Positions 56,301-62,733 of a DNA stretch of 64,000 bases are shown here, piece after piece; within the stretch, counting starts at the first letter, position 1; every line of letters starts with the position of its first letter. The notes under the pieces are model-generated. The model had not been told where the DNA came from and did no database searches. It saw nothing but the letters and a program-made list of their open reading frames with translations. Source of the DNA: Physcousia sp045220575 (GTDB lineage: Bacteria; Bacteroidota; Bacteroidia; Bacteroidales; Bacteroidaceae); contig JBGUVX010000005.1 of NCBI GenBank assembly GCA_045220575.1, positions 21,091 through 85,090 of the forward strand. Direction: 5' to 3'. The position numbers and the translations under genes are program-made.

Positions 56301-56502
56301 CACCTGCCATACCAGAAGTGGCGTTTGTTGTGAAAGTGGTACCTCCTGCTGCATTAGAGTAAGTACCATACTTGTGCTCATTAGTAGTCGTTACATCACC
56401 AGTGGCAACAGTGTTAGTTCTGTCACTGATTACTACATCTTTAGCCCGCGAGGCCGTTACGCCCAATAATAGCGTAAGAAAGAGAAGAATTAGTTTTTTC
56501 AT
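53311..56502 (-). CDS. Large secreted repeat-rich protein with C-terminal sorting-like tail
   Basis: 1063 residues. A signal peptide (ends TASRA) precedes a beta-rich, Thr/Ala/Asn-rich body. Recognisable modules include beta-trefoil-like stretches ('GFYRLKNVATGKYLKATAM', 'NIRSQYLAYNDEATGDVELL', 'DNGKYYLYSVGEGKFAYVNG') and 'LTYVVKDESANTLFTSDP', an MBG/adhesin-like segment. A segment 'YNYATLCVPFNYTVSDATTTAYTLEE' precedes the tail 'NWYDLSGRRVAKPSRGLYIVNGKKVLVK'. Low Cys and long Thr/Ser repeats suit an exported surface protein; an adhesin or glycan-binding role is inference. The linker before the tail is encoded by heptads (53394-53428). It has an exact-consensus promoter and a long leader. Confidence 0.82.
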   Translation of the reverse strand: MKKLILLFLTLLLGVTASRAKDVVISDRTNTVATGDVTTTNEHKYGTYSNAAGGTTFTTNATSGMAGVTVTGDAAFVRAAWFSGDNYKYTIAFNPSDANAHTITISAPDGYIITGYSITAISTSSGRRFTVTPAGDTPTANNVTAPGTTTITKTGLDAQTATINIQAENAGTGNFLCFPLFSVTVLSATTPIINVTYELYESDGTTKVSSVDSVTKEQEANSEPEIPSSLKAATYYDYSTEGTIGESDCTIKVIRTLKSGYAISLGDLNSAKCYNIRNNRGTWAVGSGATDVNSTYELGLAFMASDVKQQFAFIYYDETDDETDNGKYYLYSVGEGKFAYVNGTKLSLTENFTAEVAASPVTFGTSTASSANNEPIIVTVGGQMFGVSTGKTPDVFLYNVANDGGNSALITEAGSFNAAAATALVEFYFTHTLTYVVKDESANTLFTSDPINIYKGTYNTLPTEYHRDYFFTYATEGVTIDDESAANTNLEFVATPKDGVLQYTANTDSPVYYNLNIRSQYLAYNDEATGDVELLESSTPFNPDAAWAFIGDPYTGFKIINQTNGEDKYLTYTSVVTGGNGGNNNIQFVADASFTNQYWYVEANSGGICLRMKENMNIYFHHDNTYKFLRTCSKTEWGSVHNDEGSTIVFASDEDVLVALYNELNKVIFDSRIGYYTWNGSGTAEEARANISSAGTALASHATSYYKVLYDALLEIRDNISLNTPAAGFYRLKNVATGKYLKATAMSSGFNDTNRYVYANGNATEASTVIGILKKDNTENLYMYNQGKGFGWVDASKNSGSGVVYMTSAPDKYIHWFPGTVSGQIAFAICLGNGIGSWASYLKTGIYTVDTTDEDLTLIGGTDETANAAQWVVEEATSVTVALHDGNDGYNYATLCVPFNYTVSDATTTAYTLEESGDWLIPTAVDEGEVTAGTPVLLKGTSASATLTIGTGYAATPVTGTALTGTYLATTIDGENDFVLGIKNGIVGFYHWDSNNLAANRAYVDTPAGVKGFIINWGDETGIQEIGQLDNLQSDNWYDLSGRRVAKPSRGLYIVNGKKVLVK

Positions 56503-56600
56503 AGTTGTTAGTTATTTTAGTAAGTTTGTTAGTTCATGGTTTTTGCTCTGAGCCGCTGCTCATGAGGCGGTTGCGCCCGCTTTGGGGCACAATCACGTGA

Positions 56601-56631
56601 CAAATATAGTGAAAATTTCGTTCAGCACAAA
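56601..56631 (-). promoter_or_regulatory. Promoter of the 1063-aa gene
   Basis: Minus strand TTTG (56631-56628), exactly 19 bp, TATATTTG (56608-56601). The leader is about 90 nt and contains a CCGC...GCGG hairpin with a small palindrome in its loop (near 56550-56572). Confidence 0.85.
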
Positions 56632-56734
56632 GAAAAAGACAGGATATTTTCGTTTAACCGCTTACTTTGTCCTTTTTTCCTTGTTAATCGCTGGGAAGCA
56701 GTCAACACTTGTGTTGTTTGCAGATTGTAATGAA

Positions 56735-57300
56735 GACAAAAACATGAATAACTCTTTTTGATGGTTGTAGAGTGTAATAAGACAAAAACCTGAATAACTC
56801 TTTTTGATGGTTGTAGCTCCTGCTGAGCTCTTGTGCCGAGTGCTATGTCTTTTTCTCTAAGAACGAGTTCTTAAGCCCAAGTCATAACCCTCATCACATA
56901 ACCTTCGTTATTCCAACCATCAAAAAGCAAAAACACCGGTTCTACGAACCTAAAAAACATTTTTCAGCCTTGACATTAACGATAACCATAACGATAACTT
57001 TTGCTCGGTGCGTGCAACGCTTGGCTTGTCCAAGAACTGTTTTCTATGCTGGTTTCAAGGGAATAGATAAATCTGTTATTTAGGCTTGGAAAGCCGAGGT
57101 TCTTGCTCCATCGTATTACGCAAGCGTCCAGAGGCCGAGCGTTTGCTCACGATGTATGTGATGGCTTTGTAAAAGACAAAGATGGGAGGTGGATATTTTT
57201 GTCTGGGAGCTTGCTCACAAGGAAAAATAGAGGCCTCCAATCTTGAAAGGACGTAAGTCCGACACATACTGAAGTGAGGGTTTTTCCTGTTTTTTTCTTT
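56735..57300. repeat. Modular dispersed repeat, copy B
   Basis: The left module has CTTTTTGATGGTTG (56800, with a tandem copy at about 56752) paired with CAACCATCAAAAAG (56914-56927). It encloses hairpins AGCTC-ctgct-GAGCT and AAGAAC-ga-GTTCTT (56859-56872). The middle module is bounded by GGTTC-tac-GAACC and GGCTT-gga-AAGCC hairpins next to CTAAAAAACA / TTATTTAGG. The right module has AGACAAA / TTTGTCT, GAGC-tt-GCTC and GGAC-gtaa-GTCC stems and ends in 'AAGTGAGGGTTTTTCCTG'. No supported gene lies in 56503-57478. Confidence 0.8.
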
Positions 57301-57375
57301 ATAATAATCTGCATACACACAATGATTTTCGAGTGAGAGGTGAGAAGTGAGAAGATGAAAAAAGTGGAGGAATAT

Positions 57376-57406
57376 TTTGTATTGTGATTAGTTATTCGTA
57401 ATTTTG
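57376..57406 (+). promoter_or_regulatory. Promoter of the hipBA-like operon
   Basis: TTTG (57376-57379), exactly 19 bp, TAATTTTG (57399-57406); expected start near 57413. Heptads AGTGAGA/GGTGAGA lie just upstream (57332-57352). Confidence 0.8.
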
Positions 57407-57429
57407 TGGCGTAAATATACAAAAATGTA

Positions 57430-57447
57430 GTATTAGACAGGAAATAC
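57430..57447. promoter_or_regulatory. Candidate HipB-type operator
   Basis: GTATT-N8-AATAC, an inverted repeat between the predicted transcription start and the antitoxin start codon. E. coli HipB binds TATCC-N8-GGATA, the same 5-8-5 geometry. Confidence 0.45.
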
Positions 57448-57478
57448 GCCATTAAACCATCAGAAATGTAAGATAGAA

Positions 57479-57787
57479 ATGGAGGACTATTCTGACTATT
57501 CGGCACCAGAACTGGTGAGGATGCTTGGCAGTCGTTTTAAGGACTATCGGCTCAGAGCGAATATGACGCAGAAAGAGGTGGCAGAGATGGCCGGGCTTTC
57601 TGTGCTGAGTGTCTATCGTTTTGAGAATGGAGCGGTTACAAACATCTCGCTCAGCACGTTCCTGCTGCTGATGAAGGCGGTGGGGTGCATCAACGACCTG
57701 AACGAACTGATGCCAGAACAGCCAGAGTCACCTTATTTGTATAAAGAGGCCAAGAAGATTCAACGCATAAGGCATAAGCGAGTATGA
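57479..57787 (+). CDS. HipB-like XRE-family antitoxin/repressor
   Basis: 102 residues. The helix-turn-helix spans about 18-72 ('FKDYRLRANMTQKEVAEMAGLSVLSVYRFENGAVTNISLSTFLLLMKAVG'), a Cro/C1-type fold. The C-terminal tail is basic. The stop overlaps the start of the HipA gene by 4 bp (ATGA), the usual antitoxin-toxin arrangement. It would bind its own promoter, probably at the inverted repeat at 57430-57447, and hold HipA inactive. It has no signal peptide. Confidence 0.88.
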   Translation: MEDYSDYSAPELVRMLGSRFKDYRLRANMTQKEVAEMAGLSVLSVYRFENGAVTNISLSTFLLLMKAVGCINDLNELMPEQPESPYLYKEAKKIQRIRHKRV

Positions 57788-59286
57788 GTGAAGTATTAAA
57801 GGTTTTGCTATGGGGACAGGAGATAGGTCGTTTGTCGTGGCATGATGCCAGAAAGACCACCTTCTTTGTCTATAATCCAGAGTTTCTGAAAGGTTCTTTG
57901 GACGTGGCTCCGATTGCTGCCTCCATCCATCATCCATTGAGCACACGCGCTATCTTTGGCGAGGCTGGACGCATTTATCAGAAACTGCCGTCGTTCATTG
58001 CCGACTCCCTGCCCGATGCATGGGGAAACCAGCTCTTTGAGCAGTGGCGAAAGAGCAACAAACTCACAGAAAGGAGTGTGACTTCGTTGGAGAAGTTGGC
58101 TTTCATCGGCAAGCGTGGTATGGGAGCCTTGGAGTTTGTGCCTGAGATTGAGCGAGGTACAACGAACGATAAGGTTGACATCAAGGCTTTGGCAGACCTA
58201 GCGGAAAAGATTGCTATCGAGCGTGAGAATGTGAGCATCTTAGCAGACGAGTCGTTGACTTTGCAGTCGCTGATAGCCGTTGGAACCTCAGCTGGGGGAC
58301 GTCAGCCCAAGGGCATTATTGCCATGAACCGTGAAACTGGCGAGATTCGCAGTGGTCAGGTGGATTTGGAAACGGGCTTCGATTACTATATCCTGAAGTT
58401 CGGTGATAAGATGCGCTCATCTGCTGAGTTGGAGCAAACCTATTACGAAATGGCTTTGGCTGCTGGTATCAGCATGATGGAGTCGCGTTTGCTTGAGGTG
58501 GATGGGACAAAACATTTCCTCACCAAACGGTTCGACCGCAATGAGACGGGGAAATTGCATACGCAGACATTGGCAGCGATGGATCCTGAAGCGGATTCCT
58601 ATGAAAAACTTTTCGCCGTATGCCGCAAACTGCATTTGCCTGAGATAGATTGCCAAGAGCTCTTTCGGCGAATGGTTTTCAACATTTTAGCCAACAACAC
58701 CGATGACCATCATAAGAACTTCACGTTCATTATGAACCGTCAAGGCACGTGGCGGTTATCACCGGCTTACGACTTAACCTATATCTTCGACACAGGCGGT
58801 TATCTGCCCAATAAGGAGCATTGCCTGATGGTTGGCGGCAAATATCAGGATATCACCCTCGAAGATGTGATTTCGTTTGCAAACGAGAATGGCATCCGTG
58901 GGCCTAAGTCCATCATCCGCAGAGTTGCAGCGGCAGTTGCATCATTCAGGGCATTGGCAGAGAAGAATGGCGTATCCGATGAATGGACGGGCCGCATTGA
59001 GGCCACCATCATCCGTCATCTGAAGGCATGGGGAGAATGGAGCGAGGAAAGTGACCCGAAAGAATGGCTCATCAATGGGCATTCGGTTTCTGGCATCCGC
59101 ATCGAGCAGGCCTATAAAGGCAACTTTCATCTCCTTGCCACTATTGACGGCAAAGAGCGTAAATACGTCATTGGCAAGAATAAAGAGGAGTTCCGGTTGA
59201 TAGAAACGACTGGTATTGCCAATCTCACCGCAGAACAGCTCAAGGCAATGGCAGAGCGCTGTTTTAAGCTAAAAAGTGAGAAGTGA
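57784..59286 (+). CDS. HipA-family serine/threonine kinase toxin with extra C-terminal domain
   Basis: 500 residues, longer than the usual 430-440 of HipA. The N-terminal HipA_N-like domain includes 'FVYNPEFLKGSLDVAPIAASIHH' and 'LPSFIADSLPDAWGNQLFEQW'. The kinase region has 'ISAGGRQPKG'-like 'GTSAGGRQPKGIIA' (a Gly-rich loop), 'YYILKFG' (ATP-binding Lys), 'LTKRFDR', the catalytic loop 'NILANNTDDHHKNF' and the metal site 'LSPAYDLTY'. Canonical HipA phosphorylates glutamate-tRNA ligase; the target here is unknown. Residues about 420-500 form an added alpha/beta domain. The last codons run into a GTGAGAA-type repeat that provides the stop. Confidence 0.9.
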   Translation: MSEVLKVLLWGQEIGRLSWHDARKTTFFVYNPEFLKGSLDVAPIAASIHHPLSTRAIFGEAGRIYQKLPSFIADSLPDAWGNQLFEQWRKSNKLTERSVTSLEKLAFIGKRGMGALEFVPEIERGTTNDKVDIKALADLAEKIAIERENVSILADESLTLQSLIAVGTSAGGRQPKGIIAMNRETGEIRSGQVDLETGFDYYILKFGDKMRSSAELEQTYYEMALAAGISMMESRLLEVDGTKHFLTKRFDRNETGKLHTQTLAAMDPEADSYEKLFAVCRKLHLPEIDCQELFRRMVFNILANNTDDHHKNFTFIMNRQGTWRLSPAYDLTYIFDTGGYLPNKEHCLMVGGKYQDITLEDVISFANENGIRGPKSIIRRVAAAVASFRALAEKNGVSDEWTGRIEATIIRHLKAWGEWSEESDPKEWLINGHSVSGIRIEQAYKGNFHLLATIDGKERKYVIGKNKEEFRLIETTGIANLTAEQLKAMAERCFKLKSEK

Positions 59287-59451
59287 AAGGGGGAGAAGTG
59301 AGGCATTGAGTGCGTGCCTGCAGCTTTCTTCTATTGCGCTGGCTATTCATGTAGCATTTGGCATCACACTACTGACGATAGGTAAAACCGCGTTTTTAAC
59401 TTTCAAAAGTAAAAAAGTCGAGCGAAATTCGTTTTTCTAAAGTTAAAATTA

Positions 59452-59459
59452 TATCTTTG
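59452..59459 (+). promoter_or_regulatory. -7 box of the first AAA ATPase gene
   Basis: TATCTTTG, 29 bp before the ATG at 59489; the -33 element is weak. Confidence 0.65.
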
Positions 59460-59488
59460 CCGTCGAAAACAAATAAAAACATTGCTGT

Positions 59489-60682
59489 ATGGATAGACTC
59501 TTCAGTACTTACGGACGTTTGCTGGCTGCAACCAACTTGCATTTCACCCGTTACCTCTATGAGCAAATCAACTGGGACAATAAGCTTATTGTGATTAAGG
59601 GGGCCAAGGGTGTGGGCAAGACAACGATGATATTGCAGCATATTCTTCGATCGTTCCCTGATAAAGAAAAGGCTCTCTATGTATCGTTGGACAACGTATG
59701 GTTTGCCAACCATTCTGTGCTGCAGTTAGCAGAATATCACTATACGCACGGAGGAACTCACCTTTTTCTGGATGAAGTGCATAAATACAAAGGATGGCAG
59801 CAGGAAGTAAAGAATATCTACGATTCGTATCCTGGTATGCATATCGTTGTGACAGGCTCATCCATGCTGAAGTTGGAGGAATCGCTCGTAGGTGATTTGT
59901 CACGTCGTCACAGACAATACACATTGCACGGACTGTCCTTTAGGGAGTATCTTCAACTGGAGGAAGTTGCAAAGTTGCCAGTTCTGACTTTGGAAGAACT
60001 GCTGAAGAACCATTTTACCACAGCATCGGAAATAACTTCAAAGGTAAAAGTATTACCCTACTTCGAGAAATATCTTGAACGAGGCTATTATCCTTTTTAC
60101 CGAGAGGAGGGTGATGGGTTCTTCGACCGCTTACAGCAGATTATCGACACTATTGTTACATCTGAGATACCGTCAGTAGCCAACATAGAATATGACTCTG
60201 TATATAAAGCCAAGCAACTGATGGCTATATTGGCAGAATGTTCACCATATACGCTAAATATCAGTTCGCTGTGCAAGACACTCCAGTCATCGAGAAACAA
60301 CGTATTGAAACTGATTGACCTCATGGACAAAGCAGCCTTGATGCGACGTCTCTATACTGCCTCTGAAGGAATGAACATACTGACGAAACCAGAGAAGATA
60401 CTCTTCAATAATACCAATCTTATGTATGCGCTGGCTCCACAGGCTGAATCTGGAACTATGCGCGAGACCTATCTTTCCTCACAAACTGGTGTAGCCCATC
60501 AGTTGAGTATGCCAACGCAAGGTGATTTGGTGGTCGATGGAAAATGGCTTTTTGAAGTTGGTGGGAAAAACAAAGGGTTCTCACAAATCAAGAACGTTGA
60601 GAATAGCTTTGTTGTCAGCGACAAGATAGACATAGGCCACGGGGATAAGATACCTCTTTGGCTTTTCGGATTACTCTATTAA
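59489..60682 (+). CDS. AAA_14/DUF4143-type ATPase
   Basis: 397 residues. Walker A 'VIKGAKGVGKTTMILQHIL' is near residue 35, Walker B 'THLFLDEVHKYKGWQQEVKNIYD' near 90, and sensor 1 'HIVVTGSSMLKLEES' near 115. A winged-helix/DUF4143-like C-terminal part follows ('LNISSLCKTLQSSRNNVLKLIDLMDKAALMRRLY', 'LFNNTNLMYALAP'). The ending 'VVDGKWLFEVGGKNKGFSQI' resembles the nuclease-like fold at the end of this family. These ATPases are common accessory genes in Bacteroidetes, of unknown role. It is monocistronic and closed by a strong terminator. Confidence 0.88.
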   Translation: MDRLFSTYGRLLAATNLHFTRYLYEQINWDNKLIVIKGAKGVGKTTMILQHILRSFPDKEKALYVSLDNVWFANHSVLQLAEYHYTHGGTHLFLDEVHKYKGWQQEVKNIYDSYPGMHIVVTGSSMLKLEESLVGDLSRRHRQYTLHGLSFREYLQLEEVAKLPVLTLEELLKNHFTTASEITSKVKVLPYFEKYLERGYYPFYREEGDGFFDRLQQIIDTIVTSEIPSVANIEYDSVYKAKQLMAILAECSPYTLNISSLCKTLQSSRNNVLKLIDLMDKAALMRRLYTASEGMNILTKPEKILFNNTNLMYALAPQAESGTMRETYLSSQTGVAHQLSMPTQGDLVVDGKWLFEVGGKNKGFSQIKNVENSFVVSDKIDIGHGDKIPLWLFGLLY

Positions 60683-60723
60683 CAAATGAAAAAGTGGCAC
60701 CCACGATGCCACTTTTTCATTTG
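60683..60723 (+). terminator. Strong intrinsic terminator after the first AAA ATPase gene
   Basis: A perfect 17-bp stem (60683-60699 with 60707-60723, core AAAGTGGCA / TGCCACTTT). Confidence 0.9.
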
Positions 60724-60868
60724 CTTTAGTATGAATCTCCATTCACATCGCAGCTATTCATCGATTAAGCTTAGGCACCGCCTACATGAGCGTGTCTCGC
60801 CTACTCAACCATAGCCCTTTTCATTCCAGTCTTTAATAACCGAAGGGGACAAAAGTTAAAAATGTGTG

Positions 60869-60906
60869 CAATCGGCAGATTAAAGTATACTTTATTTTGC
60901 CGATTG
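60869..60906. repeat. 38-bp near-perfect palindrome
   Basis: Outer arms CAATCGGCA and TGCCGATTG surround the perfect centre TAAAGTATACTTTA; only a few inner pairs mismatch. It lies in the 416-bp gene-free stretch 60683-61098. Confidence 0.75.
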
Positions 60907-60959
60907 GTGTGTTTTTACCCACTCTGCGGCAGAATAAGACAGGGATTTCGGTAGTCATT

Positions 60960-61082
60960 AGTCAATAGTCAATAAGAGAAAAAAAGAATGGGATTTTACC
61001 TCATTATATAATATATATTATATAATGGAGGTTTTTACGAGTTCAAAAATCCTTATTGACTATTGACTATTGACTATTGACT
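60960..61082. repeat. Inverted heptad arrays around a 26-bp AT palindrome
   Basis: AGTCAATAGTCAATAAG (60960-60976) has an exact inverted copy at 61052-61068, inside a four-unit TATTGAC array that runs to 61082. Between them a perfect AT palindrome (61002-61027, arms CATTATATAATAT) is flanked by ACCTC and GAGGT. It ends 17 bp from the 3' end of the second ATPase gene. Confidence 0.85.
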
Positions 61083-61098
61083 GCGTCAAGCTGTACTA

Positions 61099-62433
61099 TT
61101 ACAAAAACGGCACCATATAAACAGGCACCATCAGCGTCTGTTGGTCTTTTACTAAGTCCTTGGTATATACCAGATAACGCCACAATATCCTGGACGAATA
61201 AATGCGGCAGAACTCATCCAGCGAAACATGTGACTTACTGTTCGACGACTTCACTTCTACAGGACAAATCTTTGCTCCGCGAGACAGCAGGAAATCTGTC
61301 TCATAGTAGTGTTTCTCGTCACGTGGCCAAGTGTGGTAGAAGAGTTCATTCCCTGCAGCCACCAGCATCTGGGCAACAAGATTCTCATATACATAGCCAA
61401 GATTGGCGGGTAGTTTGTCACCCAAAAGCTTCTCGTAAATGATGTTCTCCGTAAAGCTCTTGTCCCAGAACGCCAGCGTGATGAACAGCCCCGTGTCGCA
61501 AACGAACATCTTAAATTGGTCTTTGTTCTTCGTTAGTCCCATACCTACCTGCGGGTCGTTCACGTGGTAGCACATGTTTACCGTCTTGCTGTCCTCCAGA
61601 GCCTTTAGCAGTTCCGTCATTTTCTCTTCGTCCACCTTGCCTACAGCCGCGTATGGCACATATCGTATTGCATTTCTACTCAGTTGTCCGGGGATGGAGC
61701 GGAACATGACCGACGCGCGTCCTGAGGGGTCTATCTTCAGAAAGTCATCCTCATACAGTTTAAGTATGCGCCGCTTTACTTGATCCACTTTGCTGAAGTT
61801 GTTGGTGTCGAGGTAGGCATTTACAGCCTGTGGCATACCACCCACCAGCATATATAGCCGTAGGTTGCGTGCCATTTCCCTATGAGCCGGGCCAAGGGCG
61901 TGCTGCTGTTCCCAGAACTTGCGTAGCAGCGGAACTGTTGCTTCGTCGCCCAATGCCCAACGGAATTCTTCAAAATCCATCGGATTCATCAGTATTCTGT
62001 CCTCTTCGCTGGGAATCGTGATACCATCGGTATTCTTCTTTATACTGATAAGAGAACCTGTTTCGATGTAGTCGTAACGCCCATCTTCCACCAGATATTT
62101 GATGGCCTGACGCGCCATCGGACATTTCTGCACCTCATCGAAGATGATGACAGATTTCCTTGGTTTCAGTGTTACATGATATGCTGTCTGGAGATACAGG
62201 AACAGATAGTCCAAATCCATTAGGTCATTAAACAAATCCTTGATGGCCTTCGATGCCTTGTTGAAATCTATCAGCAAATACGACTCGTATTCGTTCTTGG
62301 CGAAGGTTTCCACAATGGTTGATTTACCGATGCGCCGTGCGCCTTCAACGAGCAACGCACTCTTACCGTCCGATTCCTGTTTCCAGTTCAGCAATTGAGC
62401 GTAAATCTTTCTCTTGAATAGTCTTTCTTCCAT
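61099..62433 (-). CDS. AAA_14/DUF4143 ATPase with nuclease-like C-terminal domain
   Basis: I start at 62433 ('MEERLFKRKIYAQLLNWKQ') because the promoter -7 box is at 62454-62461; a longer frame to 62541 would run through the promoter and the direct repeats. 444 residues: Walker A 'LLVEGARRIGKSTIVETFA', Walker B 'VIIFDEVQKCP' and an arginine-rich sensor region. DUF4143 follows ('GKVDEEKMTELLKALEDSKTVNMCYHVNDP'), then a C-terminal 'YETDFLLSRGAKICPVEVKSS' like PD-(D/E)xK folds (D...E-x-K). Function unknown; only distantly related to the ATPase at 59489. Confidence 0.9.
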   Translation of the reverse strand: MEERLFKRKIYAQLLNWKQESDGKSALLVEGARRIGKSTIVETFAKNEYESYLLIDFNKASKAIKDLFNDLMDLDYLFLYLQTAYHVTLKPRKSVIIFDEVQKCPMARQAIKYLVEDGRYDYIETGSLISIKKNTDGITIPSEEDRILMNPMDFEEFRWALGDEATVPLLRKFWEQQHALGPAHREMARNLRLYMLVGGMPQAVNAYLDTNNFSKVDQVKRRILKLYEDDFLKIDPSGRASVMFRSIPGQLSRNAIRYVPYAAVGKVDEEKMTELLKALEDSKTVNMCYHVNDPQVGMGLTKNKDQFKMFVCDTGLFITLAFWDKSFTENIIYEKLLGDKLPANLGYVYENLVAQMLVAAGNELFYHTWPRDEKHYYETDFLLSRGAKICPVEVKSSNSKSHVSLDEFCRIYSSRILWRYLVYTKDLVKDQQTLMVPVYMVPFL

Positions 62434-62453
62434 AAAGTCCTCTGTTTCTGCTG

Positions 62454-62484
62454 CAAAGATAGTAATTATTTCCATTCCCCACAA
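62454..62484 (-). promoter_or_regulatory. Promoter of the second ATPase gene
   Basis: Minus strand TTG (62484-62482), 20-bp spacer, TATCTTTG (62461-62454). The -33 element lies within the proximal copy of a 17-bp direct repeat. Confidence 0.75.
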
Positions 62485-62555
62485 GTTTATTTCATGAAAA
62501 TTCGCCATTCCCCACGAGTTTTTAATGCGAGAATCCGCCATTCCCCACGAGTTTT
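62472..62555. repeat. Three direct repeats with 33-bp spacing upstream of the second ATPase gene
   Basis: CCATTCCCCACAAGTTT at 62472 and CCATTCCCCACGAGTTTT at 62505 and 62538 are separated by exactly 33 bp start to start; the distal two are also preceded by CG or GC. The proximal copy covers the -33 element. Confidence 0.9.
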
Positions 62556-62568
62556 AGGCGTGTCATTT

Positions 62569-62702
62569 GGTGTCAAGGTCAAAATGTCAAAATCGTTTTT
62601 CCAACTTAGATTTTAGTCCACTATAATATATATATTATAGTGAGCATTTCTTGATATTCCGAAATCCATTTTGACACAAATGACTTTGACACTTTGACAC
62701 CG
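62569..62702. repeat. Inverted GTCAAAA-type arrays around a 24-bp AT palindrome
   Basis: The left array 62569-62595 (GGTGTCAA, GGTCAAAA, TGTCAAAA) and right array 62668-62702 (ATTTTGACA, TGACTTTGACAC, TTTGACACC) are inverted to each other. Between them 62619-62642 is a perfect 24-bp palindrome with arms CACTATAATATA. The plan is the same as at 60960-61082, on the other side of the same gene. Confidence 0.8.
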
Positions 62703-62733
62703 AAAATCTTCCACACAAAACCAAGTCGTTTGG

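Noticed and set aside
52320..57310. Insertion sequence or transposon encoding its own transposase
   Set aside because: Inverted repeats are present, but no transposase, integrase or relaxase frame exists in the segment.
57147..57506. Minus-strand frame whose translation closely matches the frame at 62995-63261 ('SKLPDKNIHL', 'SLSFTKPSHTS')
   Set aside because: Both lie inside repeat copies B and C; the similarity follows from DNA identity, the frames have no ribosome site or promoter, and the starts are not shared.
62472..62555. CRISPR array
   Set aside because: Only three 17-bp units with 15-16-bp spacers, one over a promoter, and no cas genes; operator-like repeats fit better.
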